Origin: Paracholeplasma vituli
GTDB lineage: Bacteria > Bacillota_I > Bacilli_A > Acholeplasmatales > UBA5453
Assembly: GCF_025446935.1 (NCBI RefSeq)
Contig: NZ_JAOEGN010000001.1
Location: 62,001-126,000 of the forward strand
Direction: 5' to 3'
Length of the DNA stretch: 64,000 bases
Each line of letters starts with the position of its first letter. Positions within the stretch are counted from its first letter, which is position 1. Below the pieces are notes generated by a model. It was given only the letters and a program-made list of their open reading frames with translations. It did not search any database and was not told the origin of the DNA. The translations under genes were made by a program, and so were the position numbers. This document shows positions 43,757 through 53,750 of this stretch, piece by piece.

Positions 43757-44602
43757 TTACATTTTAATGCTACCACTGGTCAATCCAGCGATAAATTGTT
43801 TAGATGCTAATAAAAACACGATGAGTAGTGGTAAACTGCTGATGACATACGCTGCAAAAGGTGCCCCATAACCACCTGTCATACCATAATAAGCTGAGGT
43901 GAAATTGACTAGTGCGATCGGTAACGTGTGTAATCGTTCTTCAAGTAAGACCAGTGATGGCCATAAGTAATCGTTCCAACCACCAATAAATGAGGTAATT
44001 ACCAAAGTCCAAATAATGGGTTTTGAGATGGGTAACATCACATTATAGTAGACTTGAAAATCAGTTGCACCATCGATAGTTGCAGCATCCAATAATTCTG
44101 TAGAAACACCAGAAAATGAGGTTCTGAGTAAGAATGTTGCAAACGGAATCGAACCTGCAATAGCGGGCAAAATAACACCCCAATGTGTATTCACTAACCC
44201 GAGTTTATTAACAAGTTCATATTGACTGGTGATGGTCACTATTCCTGGCATCATCAACAAAGCAATGATCATATAAAAGATGGTGTTTTTGTACGGAAAA
44301 TTGAATCTCACAAAAGCAAACGCTGTAAATGAACCGATGGAAACAATCCCAAAAGTTTGAATGATCGTAACAAACAACGAATTAAACAAATACGGTTTGA
44401 TGACAATCCAAGCATATTCATAATTTTCAAGACTCCATACTTTGGGTAATCCGAATGGGTTAGACTGATCATCTGAAATGGTTTTAAAACTTTTAATGAC
44501 AAGCATGAACAATGGGTAGAATGATAAAACCAATAAGGTCACTACTAATAAAGTTATGATGACTTCGACATATTGTTTCTTTAAATATCTAACGATCAGC
44601 AT
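43757..44602 (-). CDS. ABC sugar importer permease, MalG type
   Basis: About 281 residues with six membrane segments, including VIITLLVVTLLVLSFYPLFML. The EAA loop reads LDAATIDGATDFQVYYNVMLP and the end is QFIAGLTSGSIKM. ATG 44602 follows AAGGA by ten bases; ATG 44611 is in frame but too close to the ribosome-binding site. It pairs with the permease encoded just upstream. Confidence 0.9.
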   Translation of the reverse strand: MLIVRYLKKQYVEVIITLLVVTLLVLSFYPLFMLVIKSFKTISDDQSNPFGLPKVWSLENYEYAWIVIKPYLFNSLFVTIIQTFGIVSIGSFTAFAFVRFNFPYKNTIFYMIIALLMMPGIVTITSQYELVNKLGLVNTHWGVILPAIAGSIPFATFLLRTSFSGVSTELLDAATIDGATDFQVYYNVMLPISKPIIWTLVITSFIGGWNDYLWPSLVLLEERLHTLPIALVNFTSAYYGMTGGYGAPFAAYVISSLPLLIVFLLASKQFIAGLTSGSIKM

Positions 44603-44603
44603 A

Positions 44604-45497
44604 TTAGTCATTTCCTTTCAGTTTTTTCATATTGAAAAGGGTAACCCCTAACGTCATTAGAAAAATAACAATCCCGATTGCAGAGGCATAGCCATACCGG
44701 TCATACGTGAACGCTTCTTCGAATAACATGAAGGCTGGGACATTCGTCGCGTTCGTTGTTCCTGGCCCACTACCTGTGACTAAAACCTGTAGATTAATGT
44801 TCTGTAATCCCCCAATAATTCCCATCACAACAAAGTATTTGATTTGACCTTTCAATAAAGGCATGTCGATTCGAATCACTCGTTGAAGTAGGTTTGCACC
44901 ATCAAGCTTAGAGGCTTCGATGACCCCACTGGATATGTTTTGTAGTCCCGCTAAATAGATTAAAAATGAAGTCCCGGCAACCCATGGAAATGCAGTTAAC
45001 ATAATGGCTACTGGCGCTAATTTAGGATCAAAATACCAGTTTTGATTGCCACCACCGAAGAAGTTGATGAGTCGATTCGCAATACCCGAATCACCACCAG
45101 CAAACACGATATATTGCCAAATAAGAATGACGACGACAGCAGGGACTAATACCGGTATGATAAATAAGAAACGGTATAATGCACTCGCAAATCGACTTTT
45201 TAGATTATATAATAACTCGGCTAGAAAGATTGTAGCAAAATTACCTACAAACATCCCTACCACAATAAAAATTACCACATTAAACAAGCTTCGATAAAAA
45301 ACTGGGGATGTGAATAGTTCAATGAAATTATCAAGGAAAATGAATTTTCCAATCCCTGCACCATTCGCATCCGTAAACGAAAACATCAATGTTCGAATCG
45401 GTGGATAGTAAGAAAAAATCAGCAATAACAAAATCGCTGGCGAAAGCCATATAAAGGCTTTGTATTGAAATTTGGGTTTTCGCTGATTTTTCTTCAT
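44604..45497 (-). CDS. ABC sugar importer permease, MalF type
   Basis: About 297 residues; CUT1 type. First membrane segment AFIWLSPAILLLLIFSYYPP. The EAA loop is IEASKLDGANLLQRVIRIDMP. The start is ATG 45497 after GGTGAGG, which itself overlaps the stop of the binding-protein gene. Third permease pair of the window; likely cargo is a glucose-rhamnose oligosaccharide. Confidence 0.9.
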   Translation of the reverse strand: MKKNQRKPKFQYKAFIWLSPAILLLLIFSYYPPIRTLMFSFTDANGAGIGKFIFLDNFIELFTSPVFYRSLFNVVIFIVVGMFVGNFATIFLAELLYNLKSRFASALYRFLFIIPVLVPAVVVILIWQYIVFAGGDSGIANRLINFFGGGNQNWYFDPKLAPVAIMLTAFPWVAGTSFLIYLAGLQNISSGVIEASKLDGANLLQRVIRIDMPLLKGQIKYFVVMGIIGGLQNINLQVLVTGSGPGTTNATNVPAFMLFEEAFTYDRYGYASAIGIVIFLMTLGVTLFNMKKLKGND

Positions 45498-45502
45498 AAT
45501 CC

Positions 45503-46990
45503 TCACCATTTAGATTCGTCGTACTCGTTTTCTATTTTGAGTGCTTGAATCGTATTTCGAATTGTTTGTGCCAAAGAACGAGCTACTTCTTCGGTGGTTT
45601 TAACCTTATTATCAATATCTTGTAAGCTCTTGATGAATGCTGTGTTATAAGCATAACCTAACATAGCCCATGAATTTACAGAACCCCAATATACACGGCT
45701 ACCTGTGTTTACGGTTGCTTTATCTTGGGTATAAATCTCTAATAAATCTTGAAGGTATGGTGCGATGGCAGTCTCTGAATCTGGATTCAGTGGAATACCA
45801 CCTTTTAAATCACCGATTAAACGATTATTATTCTGTGGTGCTGTTAAAAACATTAAGAAATCAACTGCGCCTTCAACTGTACCTTTTTCTACTGCCGAAT
45901 TAGTGATAAACCACGGTGTTGCAAGTCCAGCAACACCTCGAATCGACGGCGAATACGCATGTTGAGTGGTTGCTGTAGTTAGGTCAGGATACGGCATGAC
46001 ACCCCATTCAAAATTGATGTTCTTATTGATGGATAACTTACGGATTTCCCTACCTGTTACTTCAACCATGGCCAAATTGCCGTTGACAAAATTCGTATGA
46101 GCATCATAGCTTTGCCAATTTTGTGGGTAAAACTCTGTCTTCATCTTCGTGACTTTGATGTATTCATAATAACGATTATCCACTAAAGATGCGCCTGAAC
46201 CTATCGCATTTACAGTTGGGTTCCAGATGCCTTTTTCAAAGGCTCTGACAAATTCTTCCGTATCGACTTTACCATTGACTGTTAGCACATCTGCAAGCGG
46301 TAAAATATCAGAGAACATCGTAGATTCTAAAACAATATCATACCATGTGTAAGTCGTAGTATAGGCTTCTTTATTAGTCTTGGACTTAATATCGCTTAAA
46401 GCCTGTAAAAACTCTGCATAGGTTTCAGGTACTTTGGTGATGCCCGCTTCTGCGAGGATGGCTTTATTATACATAATGCCCACCGGTACTTTTTCTAACG
46501 TGATGGTGTAATAATTGCCATCACTTGCCATATTTTGGGCAAGTTCCTCAGGAATATATAAATCCTTCCAGGCTTTATTCCCTGAAACATATTTGTTTGG
46601 TTTATTTAAATACTCATTTAAAACGACATAGTAATCTTTACCTAAATCCATGTTGACAACCGTTCCGTTTTGATAGGTAATATCTGGGGCGGTCTTATTG
46701 TTTAATTGTGGCACTAAGATGGCTCTATCGCCATTAGAAGATGTTTTATTGATTTCAATTTTGTATTTCGGATTTAACTTTTCCCATTCTCTCGCCAATA
46801 CTTCTAATGTATTATAAGGAAATGGATTGGCTTCACTTGGGGTCATGAGTGGGGTTGTATTGAAGTTACCAATATCGCCACCCCCATCAATCACGATGGT
46901 TTTTACTTCACCTACACCGCCATTACCGTTACAAGCTGACACGATTACTAGCGATAGTATTAAAGCAACTAGGGTCAAGACTTTTTTCAT
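45503..46990 (-). CDS. Sugar-binding lipoprotein of the rhamnose-operon importer
   Basis: 495 residues with lipobox LSLVIVSAC. It has the layout of large family 1 binding proteins: KYKIEINKTSSNGDRAILVPQL, ITYQNGTVVNMDLG, IMYNKAILAEAGITKVPETYAEF, LAMVEVTGREIR and AVDFLMFLTAPQNN. Its gene overlaps the end of GH65 by 4 bases, and permease genes follow. It should capture the substrate for GH65. Confidence 0.9.
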   Translation of the reverse strand: MKKVLTLVALILSLVIVSACNGNGGVGEVKTIVIDGGGDIGNFNTTPLMTPSEANPFPYNTLEVLAREWEKLNPKYKIEINKTSSNGDRAILVPQLNNKTAPDITYQNGTVVNMDLGKDYYVVLNEYLNKPNKYVSGNKAWKDLYIPEELAQNMASDGNYYTITLEKVPVGIMYNKAILAEAGITKVPETYAEFLQALSDIKSKTNKEAYTTTYTWYDIVLESTMFSDILPLADVLTVNGKVDTEEFVRAFEKGIWNPTVNAIGSGASLVDNRYYEYIKVTKMKTEFYPQNWQSYDAHTNFVNGNLAMVEVTGREIRKLSINKNINFEWGVMPYPDLTTATTQHAYSPSIRGVAGLATPWFITNSAVEKGTVEGAVDFLMFLTAPQNNNRLIGDLKGGIPLNPDSETAIAPYLQDLLEIYTQDKATVNTGSRVYWGSVNSWAMLGYAYNTAFIKSLQDIDNKVKTTEEVARSLAQTIRNTIQALKIENEYDESKW

Positions 46991-49266
46991 ATTTGATCCT
47001 TTCTCATACCGGTTAGTGGTATGATGGTTTTCTTTGTGTGTTCGAATGTTTGTTGTTTATAAACCAATCGGAGTGGGGATGTACAATAAATCGTTACAGA
47101 CTCTTTAGACAACTCCGCTTTGACTAGTTTACCTTGATACATGAATTCCATTTTAACGTTCCCCCAACGCTCAAAATACGTTGGGTTTAATTCTAAGTAA
47201 TTGAGGGCTGGTTTAAAGCCAAATAAACCTCTAAATACTGAGTACCATCCACCAGCCATACACGCAGCGTGTAAGCCTAAATGGGCTTCTTTGTGGTGGT
47301 CGATGATGTCAATAGCGACACTCTTATACCAGTAATCATAAAACTTATCACACTCTTGATGGTCTATCGCTGCGATGGCGTGAACTGGGTAGGTGAGTGA
47401 AGAGGAGGCTTCACACATCTTTTCATAGTATTGCCAGTTTCGTTCATAAGAGACAGGTCCTAATGGTAAATCGATGTAGGTAAATAGCATGATGACATCC
47501 GGTTGTTTGATGACTTGAGATTCATGGTAAAGGCCTGATTGTTTCATTTGGAAACTCTTGGCTGACCCATTGCCAGTCACTTCGAGGGTTTCTTTTAAAT
47601 TGAAGTACCCATCAAACTGTGGAATATAGCCATCCTTGGTAATGCTTTTTTTAATCTTTAAAGAGACTTGTTTTATTTTGTCGAGTAACGGTTTTTGAAT
47701 ACCATACTTATCCTTTAAAACCTTGTTTCTTAACCACTCAACAGTTTCTCCTAATACATAGGAAACCATAAAGTTGGTATAGGCATTGTTGTTGATATAA
47801 GGGTGGTGTTCATCGGTACCTGTGACGTTATTTAAATCGTAGATATCCTCATTTTCATTATACTGAACTCTTTGGATAAAGTACTTGGAAATTTCTAAAA
47901 GCATCTCTACCCCATAATTCACCATAAACTCATGGTCTTTAGTTACGCGGTAATAGGCGAGGATTGCGTAGGCGATATCCGAGTTGATATGGATTTGCAT
48001 AAACGGGTGTCTTGCATAAGCCCATACTTTCTCATCCCCTAATACCGATGAACAAAACGCATAACGTGCGCCATCAATGCCTTCTTTTTTCGCATTTTTA
48101 ACGGCTTCTTCTAACCGGTTATACCGATACATCAAGATCGATTTCGCCGCTTCTGGTTGTGTCATTAAATACACAGGAAATTGGAATATTTCAGCGTCCC
48201 ACCATACAAATTGATTGTATTTTTCACCGGTTAAGTTTTTCGCACTGACGCTATGAACTTGGTCATAACGGTCTAGTGAAATGAGAGTTTGATAGTTAGC
48301 ATATTGAAGTAAGGCTTCATCTTCTTTATGGTCAAGTTCAATATTCATTCGTGTGAATGCTTGAACATAGGCGATTAGGTGCTTTTGATAGTGCGAACTA
48401 TGGGGTTGTTCTTTCACTTCTCTCATTGCCTGATGATTAACACTTGCAAGTTCGCTTTTCAACAGTACATCTTGGGTCATATGAACCACAATCGCTTTTT
48501 TGATGTGGATTACTTTTTCTTGTTTCGGATGTATACGTTCAAAATGACAACCGGTATCATACATCCATTCGGATGATTCTTTTTCTACTTCATTGTGAAT
48601 GGAAATCGCTGTTTCAAAATGATATTTCTCTCCAATACCAAACAAAAACTGACCTTGATCATAATCGAATGATTTTAGTTTGGATTTCTTTTGTCCGTTT
48701 GTTTTAATGAATGTATCTAACCCACTATCAATCACAACATCGAGGTTATGATTGAGTTTTTCTAGGGTTGCGTGAATGAAATAGTGGTGGTTGTCTTTAA
48801 ATGAGGCGAACCGTCTAAAGGAGAGTTTGGTTAAATGACCTTCTAAGTCATTCCAAACCACTTCTCTGATTAAACACCCATCGTTGGTATCAATGTATCT
48901 AACCCACGATTCAATCTTACCTTCCCAAGGGTAAAAGGTATGCCCCCCAATGGTAAATCTTAAGAGTAAAATATCCGCAAAATTAATACACGAATCTTGA
49001 GTCTCGAACTGTTTCGCTTCGATCTCATTGATATAGTATTTTCGCATATACATATTATCGATATAAATTTGAGGAATCTCGATGATTTCATCGATTAAAC
49101 CTCGGATGTACGCGCCTTGAACATTCAAAGAACCGAATTCTTCAAATGATCCTCTGATGCCAAAGTACCCATTCCCTGTGGTAAATAGCGCAGCATTTCT
49201 CGCTTCTTCTTTCATTTCATAAGAAGCTTCAATTAAACTGTTGTGATTTGCGCTATAAGTTAACAT
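46987..49266 (-). CDS. GH65 disaccharide phosphorylase, probably glucosyl-rhamnose type
   Basis: 759 residues, the usual GH65 length, without signal peptide. The general acid Glu486 lies in TGTDEHHPYINNNAYTNFM, in the family's conserved (G)xDE-H-NNxYTN block; the substrate region KYNQFVWWDAEIFQFP and DGARYAFCSS are also present. Inverting GH65 phosphorylases cleave alpha-glucosides with phosphate to give beta-glucose 1-phosphate. Known acceptors include glucose, trehalose, nigerose, kojibiose and, in one clostridial enzyme, L-rhamnose (3-O-alpha-glucosyl-L-rhamnose phosphorylase). Co-transcription with rhaA, rhaB, rhaD and pgmB favours the last. The sequence alone does not fix the acceptor. 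Confidence 0.88.
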   Translation of the reverse strand: MLTYSANHNSLIEASYEMKEEARNAALFTTGNGYFGIRGSFEEFGSLNVQGAYIRGLIDEIIEIPQIYIDNMYMRKYYINEIEAKQFETQDSCINFADILLLRFTIGGHTFYPWEGKIESWVRYIDTNDGCLIREVVWNDLEGHLTKLSFRRFASFKDNHHYFIHATLEKLNHNLDVVIDSGLDTFIKTNGQKKSKLKSFDYDQGQFLFGIGEKYHFETAISIHNEVEKESSEWMYDTGCHFERIHPKQEKVIHIKKAIVVHMTQDVLLKSELASVNHQAMREVKEQPHSSHYQKHLIAYVQAFTRMNIELDHKEDEALLQYANYQTLISLDRYDQVHSVSAKNLTGEKYNQFVWWDAEIFQFPVYLMTQPEAAKSILMYRYNRLEEAVKNAKKEGIDGARYAFCSSVLGDEKVWAYARHPFMQIHINSDIAYAILAYYRVTKDHEFMVNYGVEMLLEISKYFIQRVQYNENEDIYDLNNVTGTDEHHPYINNNAYTNFMVSYVLGETVEWLRNKVLKDKYGIQKPLLDKIKQVSLKIKKSITKDGYIPQFDGYFNLKETLEVTGNGSAKSFQMKQSGLYHESQVIKQPDVIMLFTYIDLPLGPVSYERNWQYYEKMCEASSSLTYPVHAIAAIDHQECDKFYDYWYKSVAIDIIDHHKEAHLGLHAACMAGGWYSVFRGLFGFKPALNYLELNPTYFERWGNVKMEFMYQGKLVKAELSKESVTIYCTSPLRLVYKQQTFEHTKKTIIPLTGMRKDQI

Positions 49267-49269
49267 CTC

Positions 49270-50409
49270 TTATCCCTCCAACACTCGAATGAGTCCTGCT
49301 GCATAGATTCTAACTAAAAAGTCACTCGGGTGGTTGATATTATTCGCGAGAATATCTACACCCTTTTTGGTTTTATAAAGCTCTTCAGTAATACTACCCA
49401 TATCGAGTAACGCCACCCCGTATTGGTCTTTTAACGCTTCTAACTCAACTAAGTAATTCTTTTGACCTTGGTTTTGAATGGATAACGGATTCGCATAAAT
49501 AGTTTGAATCAAAATAATATCCGCAACCGGGTGTCTGGATTGAATTGAACGAATCATAAATTCAATGTGTTCTCTATAGGTTAATGGAGAAACCCCTAAA
49601 GACCCATCATTCATCCCAAACCCAATGATGACTAAATCAGGGTTATAGTCATTGACGAGGGTATCGACATTGTCTTTTCCCCACGAAGCCAACATACCAC
49701 CCTTAGCGGTGTTGATTAAGCTGACTTCTGAATCATATTTATCTTGGATGTAATTGGTAAATAGCGTTCCAAAATCGTCCAAATAGGGTTTGATGCCTAA
49801 GATGCCTGAAGCGTTCGCTCCGGTGGAAATCGAGTCTCCATATAATACGACATTTACTGCTTCACCAGCATTTATTTTTTTAGTAAATCGCGCCAATGCA
49901 TCCGCTTGATGGGCAGGTGTAATGCCTGCCCATGTGGATGCGTGTTTATACGTTACGGCGATTTGATGCATGACAATCCCAATGCCTTCAGTAAAGATAA
50001 TTTGTGTGCCTGGGGCTTTCGCTTGATAGGTACTAAAAGCGTACTCTTCAGGTAAGTTTTTTCCAGCCAACTGTTCAGATGTTAAATAGGGCATCGTGGA
50101 AACATCGGTTCTAATGAGGGTGTTATCTCTAATTTCATATTCTTTTGGATCATATTCTTTATCAAGCGTATAATCTCTTACAGATATGATTTCAGTGGGT
50201 GTAAAGAGTAACTTACCGGATATTTCCGAACCGTTATCTTCTAAGACAACCGTTTCATTATAGATGATTTTATCTTTCCATACGTTTACTAACATTTGTT
50301 TTTCTCCATACTGATAGCCTAAGTCTTTTTGACAAGCACTCAGAATAAAACTGGTAAAGAGTAAGCTGATAAACAGGATTAAGTGCTTATAGATTACTCT
50401 TTTGTTCAT
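49270..50409 (-). CDS. SGNH/GDSL hydrolase lipoprotein, probable carbohydrate esterase
   Basis: 379 residues, lipobox LLFTSFILSAC. An N-terminal beta-rich domain (~30-170) precedes an SGNH domain with all four blocks: VVLYGDSISTGANASG (Ser), GGMLASWG, IGFGMNDGSLG (Asn) and the final NINHPSDFLVRIYA with Asp/His. The arrangement is that of CE2/CE3-like and related acetyl esterases. It should remove acyl groups from polysaccharide outside the cell. It is encoded directly after the surface protein (no gap) and 3 bases before GH65. Confidence 0.85.
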   Translation of the reverse strand: MNKRVIYKHLILFISLLFTSFILSACQKDLGYQYGEKQMLVNVWKDKIIYNETVVLEDNGSEISGKLLFTPTEIISVRDYTLDKEYDPKEYEIRDNTLIRTDVSTMPYLTSEQLAGKNLPEEYAFSTYQAKAPGTQIIFTEGIGIVMHQIAVTYKHASTWAGITPAHQADALARFTKKINAGEAVNVVLYGDSISTGANASGILGIKPYLDDFGTLFTNYIQDKYDSEVSLINTAKGGMLASWGKDNVDTLVNDYNPDLVIIGFGMNDGSLGVSPLTYREHIEFMIRSIQSRHPVADIILIQTIYANPLSIQNQGQKNYLVELEALKDQYGVALLDMGSITEELYKTKKGVDILANNINHPSDFLVRIYAAGLIRVLEG

Positions 50410-52803
50410 TTAGATACCTTTTTTCTTAAATACGAAGAAGGCAGCTGCGGCTAAGAGGATGACCCCGCCACCAATACTTAAGGATAAGACTAAAGCACGG
50501 TTAGAAGATTGTGGCGCTGCAGGGGCTGCTGTGATGGATAAAGCAACGCTTGCTGACCCACCCGCTGTTTCAATCTTAATTTCGTGTTCTCCAGCTTCAA
50601 GTGTTTCTAAGAAGCTTGATTTAAGTTTAAGAACGTTGTTTGCATAAGTGTAGTTTGCACCATCAACAACCACACCATTCACTTTCACAGTGTAGGTTAA
50701 ATCTCTGTTATAGAATTCGATATTCTTATCGGTTAAGGATTCAAGTTCATAAGATAGCGTTGTTGTTAATACATGCGGTGCTGGTGCATAAGCAACGGCT
50801 AAGGATTCAGAAAGTGGGTTTTTACCATTGATTAAGGATACGCTTAAGGTATTCTTAGAAGCATTGGTTCCACCGGTGGCCGCTAAGTATAAATAACCTG
50901 TACCATTGGCTAAAGATGTTTTTAAGGATCTTGTTGTGATAGTATCACCAGTCATCACTTGGCCGCCTATGGAAAGTTTTAGATATTCATCTGTGACCCC
51001 AGAGACTGTCTTCATTTCGGTTGAGAAGTCAATGACTATTTCATTTGATAAATCTATCGTTAGGGTCGCTGTACGTTTCGCATCAAAAAAACGGTTAGAA
51101 TATAGGCTTAACATATAAATTTCAACTCTCGCTTGATTTGCGCCATCAGGGATAATCAAGAAGAATAAGCCTTTATTGTTTTGTACAGAAGCATCATCGG
51201 CAGTTGAGAAGATTTCTGGATTTTCCATAATACCAAAGCTAATCCATCCACCAGCTTCTACTGTAATGGCAGAAATGTCTAAAGTCATCTTGAAGTTTCT
51301 GACATCAAGTGCTTCAAGTTCATAGAATAAACCATTGTTGCCTTCACCTAAACCAGAGCCTAGGAAAGTCGCTTCAATCTTATTGTTGTTTTCGATGACA
51401 TAGGTGTTATCGCCAACAATCCAACCTTCTAAGGTTTGGGTTGCTTCAAGCAATACAGCTTCAGCAGCGTCAAACGCATCATTGAATTCAATTTGGTCTA
51501 CTTCTGCTAATAAGCTGATTAAGTTATTTGAAACGCCTGCTTTCGCATCGAGGGCTGCGTTGACTTTTGAAATATCTGATAAGTCTAATACAGAGGCTTC
51601 GAAAGCATCGATTTGAGTTGAAACTAAATCGTGAACCTTAGAAATGATTAATGCATCGGCGTCTTCAATTCTACCGGATAATGCTGTGAGTCTTGTAAGT
51701 TGTTCTGGGGTAAATTCACTTGAATCTACGGCTAATTCTTTTGTTTGGGCTGTTTCTAATTGGGTGATAGCTTGATTAGCTGTAGCAAAGTTGGTAATTA
51801 AATTGACTTTACCTTCTAGGTTGACTACGGAAGCTTCAAGTTCATCTAAGACGATGTCGCCACCAAGTTCAGTGATTGCTGCTTCAAGGGTGTCTTGAGC
51901 CGCGTCATAGCGTGCTTGGTAATAATTCTTGTCATATGATTTCAATGAATCAAAGTTAATGTTCGCGTTGATGGCTTGTGCAGCTTGTACATTCGCGATC
52001 ACGGATAAGTCTTCTAATAATGCGGCTTCTAAAGCGACTAAGTTTGTTTTGAAGGTGTCATAAGCACCATCTTCTGCATAATACGCTCTACGGCTAGCAT
52101 CCACAACATAATTCGCGATTAAGGTTTGAATCGAACCATCGATGTTTAATCCACCAACTAGGAAATAAGAGTTCGTCTTATCTGCGAAGTTTTGATAGAA
52201 AGTGGCTGAAGCGACGGTGAATACTTGACCATTGATGGTCACATTCACATTGGTGCCTACTTCTTTGATCGATACGGTGATCACATCTTCTAAAGCGACT
52301 AATTGATAGCCTTTCCAGTTCGCATCTTCCCAATCCCCTTGTTCAGCCAAAATGAATTCTGGTAAGGAAATGTGGTGTGTGCCTGAACCTACTTGGATAG
52401 CGACTAAGTATTTATTAGCGACTGTGGTGTGCTTAACAAATTCAATCGATAAGACTGCACCATTACCACTGATGTATGAACCTTGTGGTCCAAAGAACGT
52501 GATTGCTGCTGTACCTGGGTCCATATAAGTTAAATCCAGTTGCATTTCAAAATCGGTTGCGTTAAATGGGGTTCTAAATCCAGCTCTTAAGCCGAACCCT
52601 GTGGTTAACGCCATTGCGACACCTTGGTCGCCAATACGGGATGCACCAAAACTACCTGGTTGCCAATGTGAATAGAAATCCGTTGTGGTTGATTCTACAC
52701 CAACGACTGGTGGATTTTCTGGTAATACGGCTGCTTTAGCTTGCTTTGCCATCATCATAAATGCTAAAACAACGATTAAACTGAATGCTACGATTTTTTT
52801 CAT
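50410..52803 (-). CDS. Membrane-anchored surface protein with two beta-sandwich modules
   Basis: 797 residues. Sec signal AFSLIVVLAFMMMAKQAKA; C-terminal helix LSIGGGVILLAAAAFFVF plus KKKGI. Residues ~35-235 and ~455-660 are concanavalin-like beta-sandwiches (FEMQLDLTYMDPGTAAITFF; FKMTLDISAITVEAGGWISFG). Between them is a long helical, FIVAR-like stretch (~240-450). An Ig-like X2-type domain (TLEAGEHEIKIETAGGSASV) precedes the anchor. No catalytic motif is seen, so it is likely a glycan-binding surface protein. The start is ATG 52803, five bases after GGAGG; ATG 52815 is part of that site. A small hairpin lies in the leader. Confidence 0.8.
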   Translation of the reverse strand: MKKIVAFSLIVVLAFMMMAKQAKAAVLPENPPVVGVESTTTDFYSHWQPGSFGASRIGDQGVAMALTTGFGLRAGFRTPFNATDFEMQLDLTYMDPGTAAITFFGPQGSYISGNGAVLSIEFVKHTTVANKYLVAIQVGSGTHHISLPEFILAEQGDWEDANWKGYQLVALEDVITVSIKEVGTNVNVTINGQVFTVASATFYQNFADKTNSYFLVGGLNIDGSIQTLIANYVVDASRRAYYAEDGAYDTFKTNLVALEAALLEDLSVIANVQAAQAINANINFDSLKSYDKNYYQARYDAAQDTLEAAITELGGDIVLDELEASVVNLEGKVNLITNFATANQAITQLETAQTKELAVDSSEFTPEQLTRLTALSGRIEDADALIISKVHDLVSTQIDAFEASVLDLSDISKVNAALDAKAGVSNNLISLLAEVDQIEFNDAFDAAEAVLLEATQTLEGWIVGDNTYVIENNNKIEATFLGSGLGEGNNGLFYELEALDVRNFKMTLDISAITVEAGGWISFGIMENPEIFSTADDASVQNNKGLFFLIIPDGANQARVEIYMLSLYSNRFFDAKRTATLTIDLSNEIVIDFSTEMKTVSGVTDEYLKLSIGGQVMTGDTITTRSLKTSLANGTGYLYLAATGGTNASKNTLSVSLINGKNPLSESLAVAYAPAPHVLTTTLSYELESLTDKNIEFYNRDLTYTVKVNGVVVDGANYTYANNVLKLKSSFLETLEAGEHEIKIETAGGSASVALSITAAPAAPQSSNRALVLSLSIGGGVILLAAAAFFVFKKKGI

Positions 52804-52824
52804 GGTTCCCTCCATATATTTTTT

Positions 52825-52841
52825 ACAACTGTCTCAGTTGT
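52825..52841 (-). other. Hairpin just before the surface-protein ribosome-binding site
   Basis: ACAACTG-TCT-CAGTTGT, a perfect 7-bp stem with a 3-base loop, in the 47 bases between the upstream stop and this start codon. On the transcribed strand it is followed by A-runs, so it is not a terminator; mRNA 5' protection is plausible. Confidence 0.5.
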
Positions 52842-52850
52842 TGAATCGAC

Positions 52851-53744
52851 TTATTTTAATACTGCTAATGCGCTAACGCCTTGGATGTATGATTTAACAT
52901 CAAATCGTCCAGGCAGTTCCCATCCAAAATTCATATAACCTATTTGATAGTTTGCTTGATCATGTTTTTTTAAATACCCGTGGTCTAAGGCATACTGTTT
53001 GGCTTTTAAGACAAACGGTAAGATATCCACTACAATGTGATAGGTTTTTCCAAATTGAATGGGTTCTTTTAAGTAGTTTCGATTGGACATCGAGTAGATG
53101 AGTCTACCGGTTGTACCAATCCCTCCCTGGTCGACATGCATCGACTCTTCAATGAATGGATAACGGTTATCATAAAGCGGTATACCAAACCAAAAGAATT
53201 CTTTGAAGTTGCCATAGCCCTTAGAACCTTCAATCCCTGTATCGTGAATCACGAAATACCATAAAAGCTGTGCAGCATGTAGGTTAGGGTTAAATAAACC
53301 GAGGTTTTCATCTTTAACAGATTCAATGTTAAAAGTGAGTTTTAAGGTGAGTGATTTTAATTCATCTACTGAGACGCTTTGTTCAAAGTCTTGTTCAATG
53401 AGCAAATGACTCCATGGTTCACTACCGTTTTTTCTAACCCCATTAGGGTATTCTTTAGATCCGCTCAAATCCATCTTGAGATACCCTGTTTTGGGATTCA
53501 CTTCAATGTGTCTTGAAGGGGTGTCATAGATATAGTTATCTAATACTTTTTTGCTAGAAGATTCACATAAATCAAATGGCGTCCACCACTGGGCCATCTG
53601 CCAGATTGGCCTATTGGTGGGATTGGCTTCGCCTTGATAATCTAAGTGTTTGTAAATCTTTCTGTGATTGATTGTTGGATTAATCCCAAGCACATGAAAT
53701 CCTGTTTTAAACTGTGGGTCAGTTAATAGTTCGATTGTTTTCAT
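52851..53744 (-). CDS. Cytoplasmic member of an unrecognised family in a rhamnose operon
   Basis: 297 residues and no signal peptide; it begins MKTIELLTDPQFKTGFHVLG. It is clearly paralogous to the lipoprotein at 53751: LDYQGEANPTNRPIWQMAQWW, SEPWSHLLIEQDFEQSVSV, LHAAQLLWYFVI, FFWFGIPLYDNRYPF, HVDQGGIGTTGRLIYSM, YHIVVDILPF and YMNFGWELPGRFDV. The fold is predicted to be beta-sandwich with many conserved Trp, His, Glu and Asp. A cytoplasmic copy of an otherwise exported protein argues for an enzyme rather than a surface binding module. It could act on imported rhamnosides. The family is unknown to me. Confidence 0.7.
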   Translation of the reverse strand: MKTIELLTDPQFKTGFHVLGINPTINHRKIYKHLDYQGEANPTNRPIWQMAQWWTPFDLCESSSKKVLDNYIYDTPSRHIEVNPKTGYLKMDLSGSKEYPNGVRKNGSEPWSHLLIEQDFEQSVSVDELKSLTLKLTFNIESVKDENLGLFNPNLHAAQLLWYFVIHDTGIEGSKGYGNFKEFFWFGIPLYDNRYPFIEESMHVDQGGIGTTGRLIYSMSNRNYLKEPIQFGKTYHIVVDILPFVLKAKQYALDHGYLKKHDQANYQIGYMNFGWELPGRFDVKSYIQGVSALAVLK

Positions 53745-53750
53745 AGATAC

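Noticed and set aside
18360-52803. LPXTG cell-wall anchors on the two large surface proteins
   Set aside because: No LPXTG-like motif precedes the C-terminal helices; both end in a helix plus Lys-rich tail.
52825-52841. Terminator before the second surface-protein gene
   Set aside because: The transcribed strand has A-runs, not T-runs, after the stem.
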